Positions 1-10,735 of a DNA stretch of 64,000 nt are shown here, one piece after another. This DNA is from an uncultured Prochlorococcus sp. GTDB lineage: Bacteria; Cyanobacteriota; Cyanobacteriia; PCC-6307; Cyanobiaceae. Within the stretch, counting starts at the first letter, position 1. Each line of letters starts with the position of its first letter. The stretch spans positions 62,001 to 126,000 of the forward strand of contig CACNWH010000001.1 in the NCBI GenBank assembly GCA_902624105.1, given 5' to 3'. Made by a program: the position numbers and the translations under genes. The notes beneath the pieces are model-generated. The model worked only from the letters and a program-made list of their open reading frames with translations. It ran no database searches and was not told the DNA's origin.

Positions 1-194
1 TAAAAATTCGTTTAAAAGATCAAATGTGTAATGGAGTGAGATGGCGTGAAACAATGGATTTAATTAAAGAGCAAGGTAAAGATATTCATCTCGTTGAGAT
101 CGGCCCTTCTAATGTTCTTGGAGGACTGGCTAAGCGACATTTAAAAAATATTATGATTAGTCAAGTATCATCGGCTAAAGAAATTACTTATTAA
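1..194 (+). CDS. fabD: Malonyl-CoA:ACP transacylase, C-terminal fragment (cut by window start)
   Basis: An open frame enters from the left edge (first full codon at 3) and ends at TAA 192-194, giving about 63 residues. It contains an IHLVEIGPSNVLGGL segment, typical of the C-terminus of FabD acyltransferases, which load malonate onto acyl carrier protein in fatty-acid synthesis. The next gene, plsC, starts 4 bp later and also acts in lipid synthesis, so the two are probably co-transcribed. The catalytic Ser/His region lies outside the window, so the identification rests on the C-terminal signature and on context. Confidence 0.75.
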   Translation, partial: KIRLKDQMCNGVRWRETMDLIKEQGKDIHLVEIGPSNVLGGLAKRHLKNIMISQVSSAKEITY

Positions 195-198
195 CTTT

Positions 199-819
199 AT
201 GGGTTATTTGTTTATTAATAAAATTACTTATCAATTTATTAGCAATTTTATAGTTTTTCCTATTTTTAAATTTTTATTTCGTGGAGAATTAGATGGAGCT
301 AATAATATTCCTGATGAAAACTCATTCATTCTTGTTTCCAATCATGGTTCTTTGCTAGATCCTCCATTTTTAGGCCATGCATTAGGAAGAAAAGTATCCT
401 TTATGGCAAAGCAAGAATTATTTCGCATACCTGTTCTTTCACAAATTATTAGAGCATGTGGAGCTTATCCAGTTAAAAGAGGTTTAGTTGATAAAAGTTC
501 AATTATCGAGGCATCCAAAAAACTAATTAATAATGAAATTATTGGTATTTTTATTGATGGCACTAGACAAAAAGACGGATTTGTAAATAATCCTAAAAAT
601 GGTGCAGCCTTAATAGCTTCAAAAACAAAGAAATTATTATTACCAGTTGCAATAATAAATTCTCATAGATTGGTGAGATTTAAATTTTTTCTACCTTACT
701 TTAATAAAGTCATAATTAGAATAGGTAAACCAATTAATTATCCGTTAAGTACCTCAAAGGCGGATATAACTGAAATAACAATAAAACTGAGAAATGAAAT
801 TAATTTTTTATTAGATTAA
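199..819 (+). CDS. plsC: 1-acyl-sn-glycerol-3-phosphate acyltransferase
   Basis: 206 aa, normal for a short bacterial PlsC. It transfers an acyl chain to lysophosphatidic acid at the membrane, making phosphatidic acid. The NHxxxxD catalytic motif is at residues 48-54 (NHGSLLD). The substrate-binding block, usually FPEGTR, reads FIDGTR at 118-123, a conservative E-to-D change plus loss of the proline. A hydrophobic N-terminus (about 12-27) fits membrane association. It follows fabD by 4 bp and its stop overlaps the convergent tsaB stop by 4 bp. The family call is firm; acyl specificity cannot be read from the sequence. Confidence 0.9.
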   Translation: MGYLFINKITYQFISNFIVFPIFKFLFRGELDGANNIPDENSFILVSNHGSLLDPPFLGHALGRKVSFMAKQELFRIPVLSQIIRACGAYPVKRGLVDKSSIIEASKKLINNEIIGIFIDGTRQKDGFVNNPKNGAALIASKTKKLLLPVAIINSHRLVRFKFFLPYFNKVIIRIGKPINYPLSTSKADITEITIKLRNEINFLLD

Positions 820-1472
820 TTAACTGGTTCTATAGGGTAAATAGGTAATACATTTTTCCAATGATTTTGGATTAGATTTTTATGGTTTCTGGCAGATGAT
901 TCTAGTAGCTGTTTTAGCTCATCTGCAATATCATATTCGGCCTCAAAGAATAGCTCTGCTCCTGTGAAATCTTTATACAGTTTGGGACTAATTACCTCTT
1001 CAATATATAAATTTGAATTTAATTTGTCCAAAATATTTATTCTGTATTTACCAGCTATATAGCCTCTAGTCTTTAATCTTTTTATAATCCAGAAATTTTT
1101 ATTATTCTCTAAAATGTCATTCTTAATAGCAATTCTTTTTGCCATAATTTTAAAAGAACTATATTTATCTAGAGGACAATTTAGCTGTTGAGAAATTGCT
1201 CTTGCACAAACAACAATCTGACGAGAAGCATTAAAGTTTGCTGGCCCTATACTTACAGAAATCCTTGCGATAGAGGCAAATTGCTTGTTTCTTAAGAATT
1301 CAGCCAAGGTGCTTATTAAATTTTGTGATAGATCTTTATTTAATTTTTTTATAAAAAAGTTATCTTTAATAGTTGTATTTTTTAAATCTTTATAACCAAA
1401 ACCAAAAAAATCATTTGTGCTGTGAATTGCAAGTATAAATTTATTATTATCACTATTTTGCGTAGGCAGCAT
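816..1472 (-). CDS. tsaB: tRNA threonylcarbamoyladenosine biosynthesis protein TsaB
   Basis: 218 aa. TsaB (YeaZ) is an ASKHA-fold partner of TsaD in making the t6A modification next to the anticodon of ANN-decoding tRNAs. Near the N-terminus the protein reads LAIHSTNDFFGFGY, matching the family's ILAIDTS opening. An ARISVSIGPANFNASRQIV segment around residues 70-88 corresponds to the conserved 'GPGSFTGLR' region. The N-terminal Asp of the opening is His here, and the GPGSFTG core has become GPANFNA, both tolerable because TsaB is non-catalytic. It is divergent from the CCA-enzyme gene. Identification is good but the protein is divergent. Confidence 0.75.
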   Translation of the reverse strand: MLPTQNSDNNKFILAIHSTNDFFGFGYKDLKNTTIKDNFFIKKLNKDLSQNLISTLAEFLRNKQFASIARISVSIGPANFNASRQIVVCARAISQQLNCPLDKYSSFKIMAKRIAIKNDILENNKNFWIIKRLKTRGYIAGKYRINILDKLNSNLYIEEVISPKLYKDFTGAELFFEAEYDIADELKQLLESSARNHKNLIQNHWKNVLPIYPIEPVN

Positions 1473-1613
1473 TTTACTTTTTAAATTTTTATCTAAAATT
1501 TATTCTTAGATGCAACTAACTTGTTTGGCACATAGAATATAAATATTATAAAAAATTAGTGAATTAATTTTATTTTCCTTTATTTTAGTAAATATGACAT
1601 ATATTGCTTTAAG

Positions 1614-1640
1614 TTGAATATTAATAATTATTTGTATAGT
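1614..1640 (+). promoter_or_regulatory. Candidate sigma-70-type promoter for the CCA/poly(A) polymerase gene
   Basis: In the 209-bp divergent spacer between tsaB and the CCA-type gene, TTGAAT (1614-1619) and TATAGT (1635-1640) are separated by 15 bp, about 41 bp before the ATG at 1682. The spacing is slightly short and the background is very AT-rich, so a chance match is possible. I see no gene in the rest of 1473-1681. Confidence 0.3.
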
Positions 1641-1681
1641 GATTTATCTTTCTAATTTTTTAATTAAGCAATCAAGTAAAA

Positions 1682-2923
1682 ATGGAAATAAAAAAAAGTC
1701 TTAATGATCAAAATTTATCAATACAACATTCTTTAATAGTTTCTAAGATTAAAGATAAAATAAAAAAATATCAAAATTTAGTCAATATTGTATCTGAATT
1801 ACCGAGTGGATCAATTCTTGTCGGTGGTTATATAAGAGATCTTATATTGGATAGGATAAGTCCCTATCCTGATATTGATATTGTTGTACCAAATAAATCT
1901 ATAGAGATAGGAAAAAATATTGCAGAAAAATTTTCTGGTAAATTTTTATTACTTGATCCAAATAGAAACATTGTAAGAATTATATTTACAGATTTTGTTT
2001 TTGACATAGCAAATCAAACACATGAATTATTAACTGAGGATTTAAACAGTAGAGATTTCACAATTAACTCTATAGCATTTTCATTTGATAATGAAAAATT
2101 AATAGATCCAGCGAATGGAATATATGATTTAAATAATTCTTTATTAAGGACTCTCCGTAATGAAAATCTTCTGTATGATCCTCTAAGAATATTAAGGTGT
2201 TTTCGTTTTGTATCAGAGTTAAATTTTCATATTGAACCTCATATGATTGAATTTATTAAATTAAATAAATATTATCTGAAAGCAGTTTCTGTAGAAAGAA
2301 TTCAGTATGAATTAAAAAAAATTGTTTACGGTAAGGAAGCTTTTAAGACTGTTGAATTACTTAATAAAATAAAGATGTTTGATTGGATTCAATCGTATGA
2401 AAATAATCATTCAAATAGCTTAATGTTTATAAATTTTGATAATTTTTTACAAGATGAAATTGATAAATTTTTCCCAATAGCTTATTTAAAAGAGTTATTG
2501 AAAAAGCCTGTTATTACAAAATTTAAATTTAGTAAGTCTGATACATTTGCTATTAATTCTTTAAGAAGATGGAGCGAAAAACTTAAAAAAAAGTCGATAC
2601 TGAATTTTACAGAAATTGAAAGATACGAGTTGCATAAAGACTTAGAAATGATTTTACCTGCATTTATTCTGTATTTGCCAAAAAAATTTCATAAAGAATG
2701 GTTAGAACGGTGGCGAAATAAAGAAGATAAATTATTTCATCCAAGAATTTATATCAATGGTAATCAACTAAAAAATATTGTTGATATTGAAGATGGTCCC
2801 TTGCTGGGAGATTTACTTAATTACCTTTCTAGGGAATTCGCCTATGAAAGACTCAATAATTTTGATGAAGCAATTTATAAAGCTAAGGGATGGTTTCAAC
2901 AAAATGCGCCAAAATGTGATTAA
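1682..2923 (+). CDS. Class II CCA-adding tRNA nucleotidyltransferase / poly(A) polymerase family
   Basis: 413 aa. It has the class II nucleotidyltransferase head: a GG motif at 48-49 (VGGYIRDL), the metal-binding DxD at D64/D66 (PDIDIVV), and RDFTINSIAF at 123-132. The following RLLRCFRF-like segment (LRILRCFRFVSEL) is typical of the RNA-binding neck. It likely adds or repairs CCA at tRNA 3' ends. CCA-adding enzymes and poly(A) polymerases of this class cannot be told apart from sequence alone, and some cyanobacteria split CCA addition between two enzymes. No HD domain is evident at the C-terminus. Confidence 0.85.
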   Translation: MEIKKSLNDQNLSIQHSLIVSKIKDKIKKYQNLVNIVSELPSGSILVGGYIRDLILDRISPYPDIDIVVPNKSIEIGKNIAEKFSGKFLLLDPNRNIVRIIFTDFVFDIANQTHELLTEDLNSRDFTINSIAFSFDNEKLIDPANGIYDLNNSLLRTLRNENLLYDPLRILRCFRFVSELNFHIEPHMIEFIKLNKYYLKAVSVERIQYELKKIVYGKEAFKTVELLNKIKMFDWIQSYENNHSNSLMFINFDNFLQDEIDKFFPIAYLKELLKKPVITKFKFSKSDTFAINSLRRWSEKLKKKSILNFTEIERYELHKDLEMILPAFILYLPKKFHKEWLERWRNKEDKLFHPRIYINGNQLKNIVDIEDGPLLGDLLNYLSREFAYERLNNFDEAIYKAKGWFQQNAPKCD

Positions 2924-2977
2924 ATACACATAGTCAACTTTGTTTTTTTTATTTAGATCCAAATTATTTTTAAATTT

Positions 2978-3391
2978 ATGGGCATTCGTATTTACATTGG
3001 AAATTTACCAAAAGGTTTTAATCCAAAAGAATTTGATAGTGTACTTAAGTCACTTGAAGAAGATATAAGATTTAAACCTGTATTAGACAAAGAAACTAAA
3101 GAATGTAGAGGATTTGGTTTCGCAACAGCTAATAATGAGAAAAGTGCAATTTCTCTAATTGAAAAGTTAAATGGATTTGAATTTCAAGGTGCAAAGTTAA
3201 GAGTTGAAAAATCAGAAAAAAAGGATTCCGCATCTAATAAGAAAAATGGAATTAATAAAAATAATAAAAGAAAGAATATCAAGAAAATTGTTCATAGCGA
3301 TGCACCAAATCTTCAGTCTCCTGACCCAAGATGGGCAGGTGAACTATCAAAATTAAAAGATTTACTTGCTAATCAAAAAGCACCAGCCTAA
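2978..3391 (+). CDS. RRM-type RNA-binding protein
   Basis: 137 aa. One RNA recognition motif occupies about residues 3-80, with RNP2 IYIGNL (5-10) and RNP1 RGFGFAT (44-50). A Lys/Asn-rich linker follows (about 83-110), then a tail ending in a short DPRWAGELSKLKDLL segment. Small single-RRM proteins are common in cyanobacteria, where they act as general or cold-linked RNA chaperones. The tail is longer than in the minimal Rbp type (usually about 80-100 aa). Its stop adjoins the convergent crtB stop directly. RNA targets are unknown. Confidence 0.9.
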   Translation: MGIRIYIGNLPKGFNPKEFDSVLKSLEEDIRFKPVLDKETKECRGFGFATANNEKSAISLIEKLNGFEFQGAKLRVEKSEKKDSASNKKNGINKNNKRKNIKKIVHSDAPNLQSPDPRWAGELSKLKDLLANQKAPA

Positions 3392-4300
3392 TTACTTAAA
3401 TCTAGAAATTAGGAATGAGATTGGAACCTCAAAAGCCTTTATGGTCTTATTAACATAAGCTCTATTGTTAAAAACGTCATAATCTAGATTTTCTATAGAA
3501 TTTAAAATTTTTCTATAAAGTCTTAAAGATGTCCATACAGGCCAGCGTGCATCTGCTGAAAGCCACTTTATTCCCTCTTCTGAAGTCTTAAACCACTCTC
3601 TGGCTCTGTTGAGTTGAAAAGCCATTAAATTTTTCCACTGTTTATTGATTTTTCCCGACAACAATTCTTCTTCTGAATATCCAAATTGTTTGATCTCATC
3701 TTGAGGAAGATATATTCTTCCTCTCTGTCTATCTTCTCCAACATCCCTCAAGATATTTGTTAATTGATTAGCAATGCCTAGTGCTATAGCAGCTTCAGAA
3801 ATATCAGGAACTTCTATCCATGATGCAGCTTCATAAAAAGCATCTATACCCATAACATTTTGTGTCATTAGCCCAACTGTGCCTGCAACTCTATAGCAAT
3901 AAAGTTTTAGTTCATCAAAATTTTTATATCTAAATTTAGTTAAATCCATCCTTTGTCCTGCAATCATGTCCAAGTATGGGTCAATAGTTTGAGGATATTT
4001 TTCTAATGTATCTACCAGAACTGCATCTAAATCTGTTTTAACAATGCCTTTAAAAATATCTTTTGTGTTTTCTTCCCATGAATTTAAATCATCTGAAAGT
4101 TCTTCTTCTGACTTTTTAAGAGCTTCTTGACTATCCATTAATTCATCAGTTCTTCTACACCAAACATAAATTGCCCAAATAGCTTTTCTTTTCTCATAAG
4201 GCAGTAATAAAGTCCCTAAATAAAAAGTTTTAGCCCATTGTTGAGTTTCCTTTCTGCATATTTCATATGCATCTTCAAGATTATTGAATGATTTTTTCAA
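3392..4300 (-). CDS. crtB: Phytoene synthase
   Basis: 302 aa. It condenses two geranylgeranyl diphosphates to phytoene, the first committed carotenoid step. Both Asp-rich Mg-diphosphate motifs are present: DELMD at 52-56, and the D186-VGE-D190 block followed by RQRGRIYLPQDE. The length matches the family. It lies 44 bp downstream of pds on the same strand, so the first two carotenoid enzymes probably form an operon. High confidence. Confidence 0.97.
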   Translation of the reverse strand: MKKSFNNLEDAYEICRKETQQWAKTFYLGTLLLPYEKRKAIWAIYVWCRRTDELMDSQEALKKSEEELSDDLNSWEENTKDIFKGIVKTDLDAVLVDTLEKYPQTIDPYLDMIAGQRMDLTKFRYKNFDELKLYCYRVAGTVGLMTQNVMGIDAFYEAASWIEVPDISEAAIALGIANQLTNILRDVGEDRQRGRIYLPQDEIKQFGYSEEELLSGKINKQWKNLMAFQLNRAREWFKTSEEGIKWLSADARWPVWTSLRLYRKILNSIENLDYDVFNNRAYVNKTIKAFEVPISFLISRFK

Positions 4301-4344
4301 AAAATTTCTATTAATTAATTACTACTTAATTTATCTTATATTTC

Positions 4345-5769
<1,425 letters not shown>

Positions 5770-5821
5770 TTATCCTAAAGTTAAAGCATTATAATTTTTT
5801 TTGTTGCATTTTTTTAAAATT

Positions 5822-6169
5822 ATGGAAAATATGCTTATTAAATCCACAACTAGACATGTAAGGATTTTTACGGCTGATGTGATTAATAGAGAGTTAAAAT
5901 TTGATCCAAATAAGCTTACCATTGATGTTGATCCTGATAATGAGTTTTTATGGAATGAGGAAAGTTTGCAAAAGATAAATGAAAAATTTAATAATCTCGT
6001 AAAAGAGAGAGCTGGAAAAAATTTAGATGATTATGAACTTCGTAAAATTGGTTCAGAAATTGAAGGTTTAATTAAAGTTTTGCTTCAGCAAGGCTTATTA
6101 AGCTATAACCCCGAATGTAGAGTAATGAATTATTCAATGGGATTACCAAAAACTAAAGAACAATTGTGA
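5822..6169 (+). CDS. ndhM: NAD(P)H-quinone oxidoreductase subunit M
   Basis: 115 aa from the ATG at 5822. A longer reading from TTG at 5801 is possible but adds residues not expected in the family. NdhM is an oxygenic-phototroph-specific soluble subunit of NDH-1 on the thylakoid, used for cyclic electron flow and respiration. The [13 protein letters not shown] opening and the [13 protein letters not shown] block are typical. Its stop overlaps the GTG start of the DUF3172 gene by 4 bp (GTGA), indicating translational coupling. Confidence 0.93.
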   Translation: MENMLIKSTTRHVRIFTADVINRELKFDPNKLTIDVDPDNEFLWNEESLQKINEKFNNLVKERAGKNLDDYELRKIGSEIEGLIKVLLQQGLLSYNPECRVMNYSMGLPKTKEQL

Positions 6170-6786
6170 ATAGATTTTCTGATAGACGTCCTAGAAGTAA
6201 TTCAAGGAGGCGTCCTTATCCCTCAAACAATCCAAATTTAGATGATTATTCCAATCGAAGGAAAAGATTGCCATCTTCGCAGAAAGAACCTATTACTTTT
6301 AATACGGGAACTATTGCTGTACTTGCTGGTGTTTTAATACTTGGTGTAGGTATAGGCAGTGCTATTACTAGTACAACAGATGGTGGGCAAGGCAATATAG
6401 CTAGTCAGCAACAGCTTGATATGGCTGTTCCTGACCCAGAATTCTGTAGACAATGGGGAGCTAGTGCATTTGTTATCGATGTTGAAATGTATACAACTTT
6501 AAATCCCTCAACAAGCTTTGTTACTCAACCTGCATTACAGCCAGGATGCGTTATTAGAAGGGAGAATTGGACTGTATTACAAAAACAAGGGGCTATTAGT
6601 AATGAAGACGTTAGAGAATGTAAACAGAGGATGAATACTTTTGCTTATATAGGATCAATACGTGATAAGCCTATTGTTAAATGTGTATATCAAACTGATG
6701 TAAAGGAAAATAAATTTATTATCAAGGGAGATGGTCAAGCTGAAGATGGAGGAATAGGTATTAATAAAGAGGCTTCTCAATTTTAA
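6166..6786 (+). CDS. DUF3172 family membrane protein
   Basis: 206 aa, GTG start overlapping the ndhM stop. The N-terminal 40 residues are Arg/Pro/Asn-rich and low-complexity. They are followed by one membrane segment around 48-66 ([19 protein letters not shown]). A soluble region of about 130 aa then has several conserved-looking cysteines ([29 protein letters not shown]). This matches the cyanobacterial DUF3172 family, whose function I do not know. Coupling to ndhM suggests, but does not show, a link to thylakoid complexes. Confidence 0.8.
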   Translation: MNRFSDRRPRSNSRRRPYPSNNPNLDDYSNRRKRLPSSQKEPITFNTGTIAVLAGVLILGVGIGSAITSTTDGGQGNIASQQQLDMAVPDPEFCRQWGASAFVIDVEMYTTLNPSTSFVTQPALQPGCVIRRENWTVLQKQGAISNEDVRECKQRMNTFAYIGSIRDKPIVKCVYQTDVKENKFIIKGDGQAEDGGIGINKEASQF

Positions 6787-6788
6787 GT

Positions 6789-7721
6789 TTATTTATTTTT
6801 GAAACTTGAGAATTGAGGTAGTATATCTTTTTTAAAGGCTTTTGAAGCTTTTGAAGTGTATCTTGATGGATTAGTGATGAGTTTAAGCTCTCTTTTTACT
6901 CCTAAATCAGTAATTGAAGGCTTATGGATAGTGCCTGAGGCTAGTTCTCTTTCGATTGAAACTACTGGAAGGAAAGCCGCTCCAAGGCCAGACTGAACAG
7001 CATTTTTAATTGCTTCTAATGAATTTAATTCCATTTCAATCTTAAGTCTTTGTATATCTAGGCCTGAATTTTTAAGAAGTTCATCAACAACTTTTCTTGT
7101 GGTTGATTGAGAATCAAGCGTCACAAAACTTAGTGTATATAAATCTTCCTTAACGAGTTCTTTTTCTTTGGAAAGTCTATGTTTTGATGGCAAAACTAAT
7201 GCAAGTTCATCCGTTGCATAAGGTGTTATGTGTAAAAGATTCTCTAACTCAGGTGGTAATTGACCTCCAATTATTCCTAAATCAATTTGACCATTAGCGA
7301 CACTCCATCCTGTTCTCCTTGTACTGTGAACCTGAAGTTGAACCGAAACATCTGGATATTTCTGCCGAAAAAGACCTATCATTCTTGGCATTAAATAAGT
7401 ACCAGTTGTTTGGCTTGCCCCGATTATTAAAGTACCTCCTTTGAGGCTATTTAAATCTTCCACAGCTTTGCAAGCTTCATCGCATTGATTAAGTATCCTT
7501 TGACAATATTCGAGTAATATTTGACCTGCTTCCGTTAAAAGAGCTTTTCTTCCTCCTCTATCAAAAATTGTAATGTTAAGCTGTTTCTCAAGATTTTGAA
7601 TTTGTAAACTAACTGCAGGTTGAGTAATAAATAACAAATTTGCAGCTTTTTTAAAACTACCCTGTTCTGCAATAGCTTTTAATATTCTTAATTGATCAAG
7701 TGTAAATGGTAGCTCAGGCAT
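6789..7721 (-). CDS. rbcR: LysR-type transcriptional regulator, RbcR family
   Basis: 310 aa, standard LTTR size. The N-terminal winged HTH (about 1-65) reads [20 protein letters not shown] with [13 protein letters not shown] as recognition helix. The rest is the periplasmic-binding-protein-like effector domain. This is the RbcR/CcmR/NdhR group of cyanobacteria and red-lineage plastids, which controls carbon fixation or inorganic-carbon and NDH genes in response to metabolites. It is divergent from the Z-ISO gene and 0.9 kb upstream of ndhF, the classic neighbour of NdhR. RbcR versus NdhR cannot be settled without a tree. Confidence 0.88.
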   Translation of the reverse strand: MPELPFTLDQLRILKAIAEQGSFKKAANLLFITQPAVSLQIQNLEKQLNITIFDRGGRKALLTEAGQILLEYCQRILNQCDEACKAVEDLNSLKGGTLIIGASQTTGTYLMPRMIGLFRQKYPDVSVQLQVHSTRRTGWSVANGQIDLGIIGGQLPPELENLLHITPYATDELALVLPSKHRLSKEKELVKEDLYTLSFVTLDSQSTTRKVVDELLKNSGLDIQRLKIEMELNSLEAIKNAVQSGLGAAFLPVVSIERELASGTIHKPSITDLGVKRELKLITNPSRYTSKASKAFKKDILPQFSSFKNK

Positions 7722-7739
7722 CCAAATGCCAAAATATAT

Positions 7740-7799
7740 ATTAAAAGTTTAATACTTAGCTGAAATATTGTTAATAATAAATTATAAATAATTGTTAAT
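7740..7799. promoter_or_regulatory. Candidate LTTR operator region (dyad plus direct repeats)
   Basis: Between rbcR and the Z-ISO gene there is a perfect dyad ATTAA-AAGT-TTAAT (7740-7753). Two direct copies of ATTGTTAAT follow, at 7767-7775 and 7791-7799. As I remember it, the published RbcR site is ATTA(G/A)-N5-(C/T)TAAT; the dyad here has N4. LTTRs commonly bind their own divergent promoter. In DNA this AT-rich, chance dyads are frequent, so this is a hypothesis. Confidence 0.3.
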
Positions 7800-7809
7800 T
7801 AGAAATTTT

Positions 7810-8559
7810 ATGGAAGCTCACAAAACTTCATTAGTGGTTTTCATATTAATTGTAATTTTTGCAGTAATCCATAGTGGGGGGGCTGCTTTAAGAAATAAGG
7901 CTGAATTGATCATGGGACCAAGATTATGGAGGCTTATTTTCGTCTCATTAAGTTTACCTTCAGCAATTATCTTAATTGGTTATTTTTTGACACATAGATA
8001 TGATGGAATAAGGTTATGGAATTTACAGGGAAATACCTTTGTTTTTTATATTGTTTGGTCTTTAACAGCAATTAGTTTTATTTTTTTATATCCAGCAACT
8101 TATAATTTATTAGAAATCCCTTCGGTTCAAAAACCAAAAGTAAGAATTTACAGTACTGGGATAATGCGAGTTACACGTCATCCTCAAGCGATAGGTCAAA
8201 TAATATGGTGTATCGCTCACTCATTATGGATTGGGACTTCTTTTACTTTGGTAACATCTTTTGGTTTGATATGTCATCATTTGTTTGCTATTTGGCATGG
8301 TGATAAGAGATTAGAATTTAAATTTGGTGAAGAATTTTATCAATTCAGAGACAGTACATCAGTTATCCCATTTTTAGCGATCATTGAAGGGAGACAAATA
8401 TTTAAATTTAGAGAGTATTTAAAATTCTCTCAGCTAGGTATTTTTATTGCAATTATTGTAATTTGGACTTCACACAAATATATAAATATTGCCGTAATGC
8501 AATTTAATTCATCTTTTTTGTCTGAATTTCTTGATTGGCAGTTTAAAATTAATCTATAA
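7810..8559 (+). CDS. Z-ISO / NnrU-family membrane protein (probable 15-cis-zeta-carotene isomerase)
   Basis: 249 aa from ATG 7810; a TTG at 7792 would add six residues. Several hydrophobic segments (about 8-24, 45-63, 80-98, 140-170 and 200-220) mark an integral membrane protein. An RVTRHPQAIGQIIWCIAH segment matches the NnrU/Z-ISO heme-binding region. In plants Z-ISO isomerises the 15-cis bond of zeta-carotene between PDS and ZDS, and cyanobacteria carry homologues. Its position 2 kb from pds and crtB agrees with a carotenoid role. A denitrification role (NnrU) is unlikely in this organism. Confidence 0.78.
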   Translation: MEAHKTSLVVFILIVIFAVIHSGGAALRNKAELIMGPRLWRLIFVSLSLPSAIILIGYFLTHRYDGIRLWNLQGNTFVFYIVWSLTAISFIFLYPATYNLLEIPSVQKPKVRIYSTGIMRVTRHPQAIGQIIWCIAHSLWIGTSFTLVTSFGLICHHLFAIWHGDKRLEFKFGEEFYQFRDSTSVIPFLAIIEGRQIFKFREYLKFSQLGIFIAIIVIWTSHKYINIAVMQFNSSFLSEFLDWQFKINL

Positions 8560-8571
8560 ATAATATTAAAA

Positions 8572-10653
8572 ATGCCTCAAGCTTCTGAAATTGCATGGTT
8601 AATTCCTGTCTTACCTTTAATAGGGGCAGTTATTTCTGGTCTGAGTTTGATAAGTATCAATAAAAAAATAAATAAACTAAGAGAATATGTGGCAATTGGT
8701 TTACTAACATTTGTGGGTGCATCGGCAGTTATTAGTTATAAAGCTTTGTTTGAACAAATTAATGGATATAGATCTATAGAAAAATTATTTGTATGGGCAA
8801 GTGCGGGAGATTTTGAAATACCAATGGGATTCGTCTTAGATCCCTTAGGAAGCGTGATGCTTACATTGGTTACAACAATCACTCTTTTGGTAATGATTTA
8901 TTCACATGGTTATATGGCTCATGATAAGGGCTATGTGAGATTTTTTACTTATTTAGCACTTTTCAGCAGTTCGATGATGGGGCTAATAATAAGTCCAAAT
9001 TTATTGGAAATTTATGTCTTTTGGGAATTAGTTGGTATGTGCTCTTATCTATTAGTAGGTTTTTGGTATGACAGAGATGGAGCTGCTCATGCGGCACAAA
9101 AAGCCTTTGTTGTTAATAGAGTAGGAGATTTTGGGCTTTTATTAGGAATTTTAGGATTATATTGGGCTACAAAGAGTTTTGATTTTAATGATATTGCCTT
9201 AGGAATCTCTCAATCTTTAGCAGATAATTCTTTACCAGGATGGGCAGCGTTATTACTTTGTTTCTTAGTCTTTTTAGGGCCGATGGCAAAATCAGCTCAA
9301 TTCCCCCTTCATGTATGGTTACCAGATGCCATGGAGGGTCCTACGCCTATTTCAGCTTTAATACATGCTGCAACAATGGTCGCAGCGGGAGTATTTTTAG
9401 TTGCTCGACTTGATCCTCTTTATAGTTTATTCCCTTCCATGCAATTTATAATCGCCATGGTTGGAACTATTACTTGTTTCCTTGGAGCATCGATTGCTCT
9501 TACTCAGATGGATTTAAAAAAAGGGTTAGCTTACAGTACAGTTTCACAACTTGGTTATATGATGCTCGCTATGGGATGTGGAGCTCCATTAGCAGGTATT
9601 TTTCACTTAATCACACATGCTTGCTTCAAAGCAATGTTATTCCTAGGATCTGGCTCAGTTATTCATGCAATGGAAGAAGTAGTAGGTCATCAACCTGTCC
9701 TTGCACAAGACATGAGATTAATGGGTGGATTGAGAAAAAAGATGCCTTTTACTTCTATCACTTTTCTAATTGGATGTGTAGCGATAAGTGGAATTCCTCC
9801 CTTGGCTGGATTTTGGAGTAAAGATGAAATTCTTGGTAATGCTTTTGTTTCTTTCCCTGCTTTTTGGTTTATTGGATTTATGACAGCAGGAATGACTGCT
9901 TTTTATATGTTTAGGTTATATTTTCTTACCTTTGAAGGCGATTTTAGAGGTAATGATGAACAATTAAAGGCAACACTAATTTCTGCTGCTGGTTTGAAAT
10001 TTGAGGATGATTCTCATGATAGTGCTGATTCTCCTGAGGATGTAGATATCTCAGGATTTGATCAACATGGAGAATCTCATGAAGAAGTTTTGCATGGAGA
10101 AGTTCATGAATCCCCTTGGTCTATGACATTTCCTTTAGTATTTTTAGCTTTCCCTTCAGTTATTATTGGATTTATGGGCCTACCTTGGGACAATAAGTTT
10201 ATAAAATTATTAGACCCTGAAGAGGCATTAATACTTGCTCAAGAATTTGATTTAAAAGAATTTTTGCCATTAGCAATTGCTTCTGTAGTAATTGCTTCTA
10301 CTGGTATAACAATTGCATATTTAGCTTATTTCGCTCATAAAATAAATTTATCTATTCTTTTTGCTAAAAGATTTCCCTCTATCAATAAATTTTTATCTAA
10401 AAAATGGTATTTAGATGAAATAAATGAAAGAATATTTGTTAAAGGCACAAGAAGGATAGCAAAAGAAATTTTAGAGGTTGATTCAAAAGTTGTAGACGGT
10501 GTAGTTAATTTGACAGGTCTTGTTACTTTAGGGAGTGGTGAAGGATTGAAATATTTTGAAACTGGCCGAGCTCAATTTTATGCACTTATTGTTTTTGGAG
10601 GTGTTATTTTACTTGTTGCAATATTTGGTTTTCAATCTCCACAAGTTGCATAA
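8572..10653 (+). CDS. ndhF: NAD(P)H-quinone oxidoreductase chain 5
   Basis: 693 aa, about 15-16 membrane helices. It is the distal antiporter-like proton-pumping subunit of NDH-1. The MrpA/NuoL core is visible (FWELVGMCSYLLVGFWYDR, then HVWLPDAMEGPTPISALIHA and KMPFTSITFLIGC). A His/Glu/Asp-rich hydrophilic insert lies around 480-515, and the C-terminal lateral-helix extension is present. It is followed after 82 bp by ndhD, giving the usual ndhF-ndhD pair. Most similar to the NdhF1 type of respiratory/cyclic complexes; no CO2-uptake (NdhF3-cluster) genes are adjacent. Confidence 0.97.
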   Translation: MPQASEIAWLIPVLPLIGAVISGLSLISINKKINKLREYVAIGLLTFVGASAVISYKALFEQINGYRSIEKLFVWASAGDFEIPMGFVLDPLGSVMLTLVTTITLLVMIYSHGYMAHDKGYVRFFTYLALFSSSMMGLIISPNLLEIYVFWELVGMCSYLLVGFWYDRDGAAHAAQKAFVVNRVGDFGLLLGILGLYWATKSFDFNDIALGISQSLADNSLPGWAALLLCFLVFLGPMAKSAQFPLHVWLPDAMEGPTPISALIHAATMVAAGVFLVARLDPLYSLFPSMQFIIAMVGTITCFLGASIALTQMDLKKGLAYSTVSQLGYMMLAMGCGAPLAGIFHLITHACFKAMLFLGSGSVIHAMEEVVGHQPVLAQDMRLMGGLRKKMPFTSITFLIGCVAISGIPPLAGFWSKDEILGNAFVSFPAFWFIGFMTAGMTAFYMFRLYFLTFEGDFRGNDEQLKATLISAAGLKFEDDSHDSADSPEDVDISGFDQHGESHEEVLHGEVHESPWSMTFPLVFLAFPSVIIGFMGLPWDNKFIKLLDPEEALILAQEFDLKEFLPLAIASVVIASTGITIAYLAYFAHKINLSILFAKRFPSINKFLSKKWYLDEINERIFVKGTRRIAKEILEVDSKVVDGVVNLTGLVTLGSGEGLKYFETGRAQFYALIVFGGVILLVAIFGFQSPQVA

Positions 10654-10735
10654 TTTAGAATTGTGTTTCTTCACACCTATTTGGGTGAAAATTCTGAGAA
10701 TATTTCTAAACTCTAATTATTAATATCTTTGTCAC

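Noticed and set aside
1473-1681. Possible ycf34-like or other small gene in the tsaB/CCA-enzyme spacer
   Set aside because: No frame of adequate length or Cys-rich pattern on either strand; only a candidate promoter is supportable.
9474-9821. 115-aa frame inside ndhF, +1 offset
   Set aside because: It lies wholly within a conserved NdhF coding region and has no family features; it is a shadow.
10670-10690. Hairpin-like TTCAC..GGGTGAA after ndhF as a terminator
   Set aside because: The stem has only four continuous pairs with a mismatch and no following T run, so a terminator is not supported.
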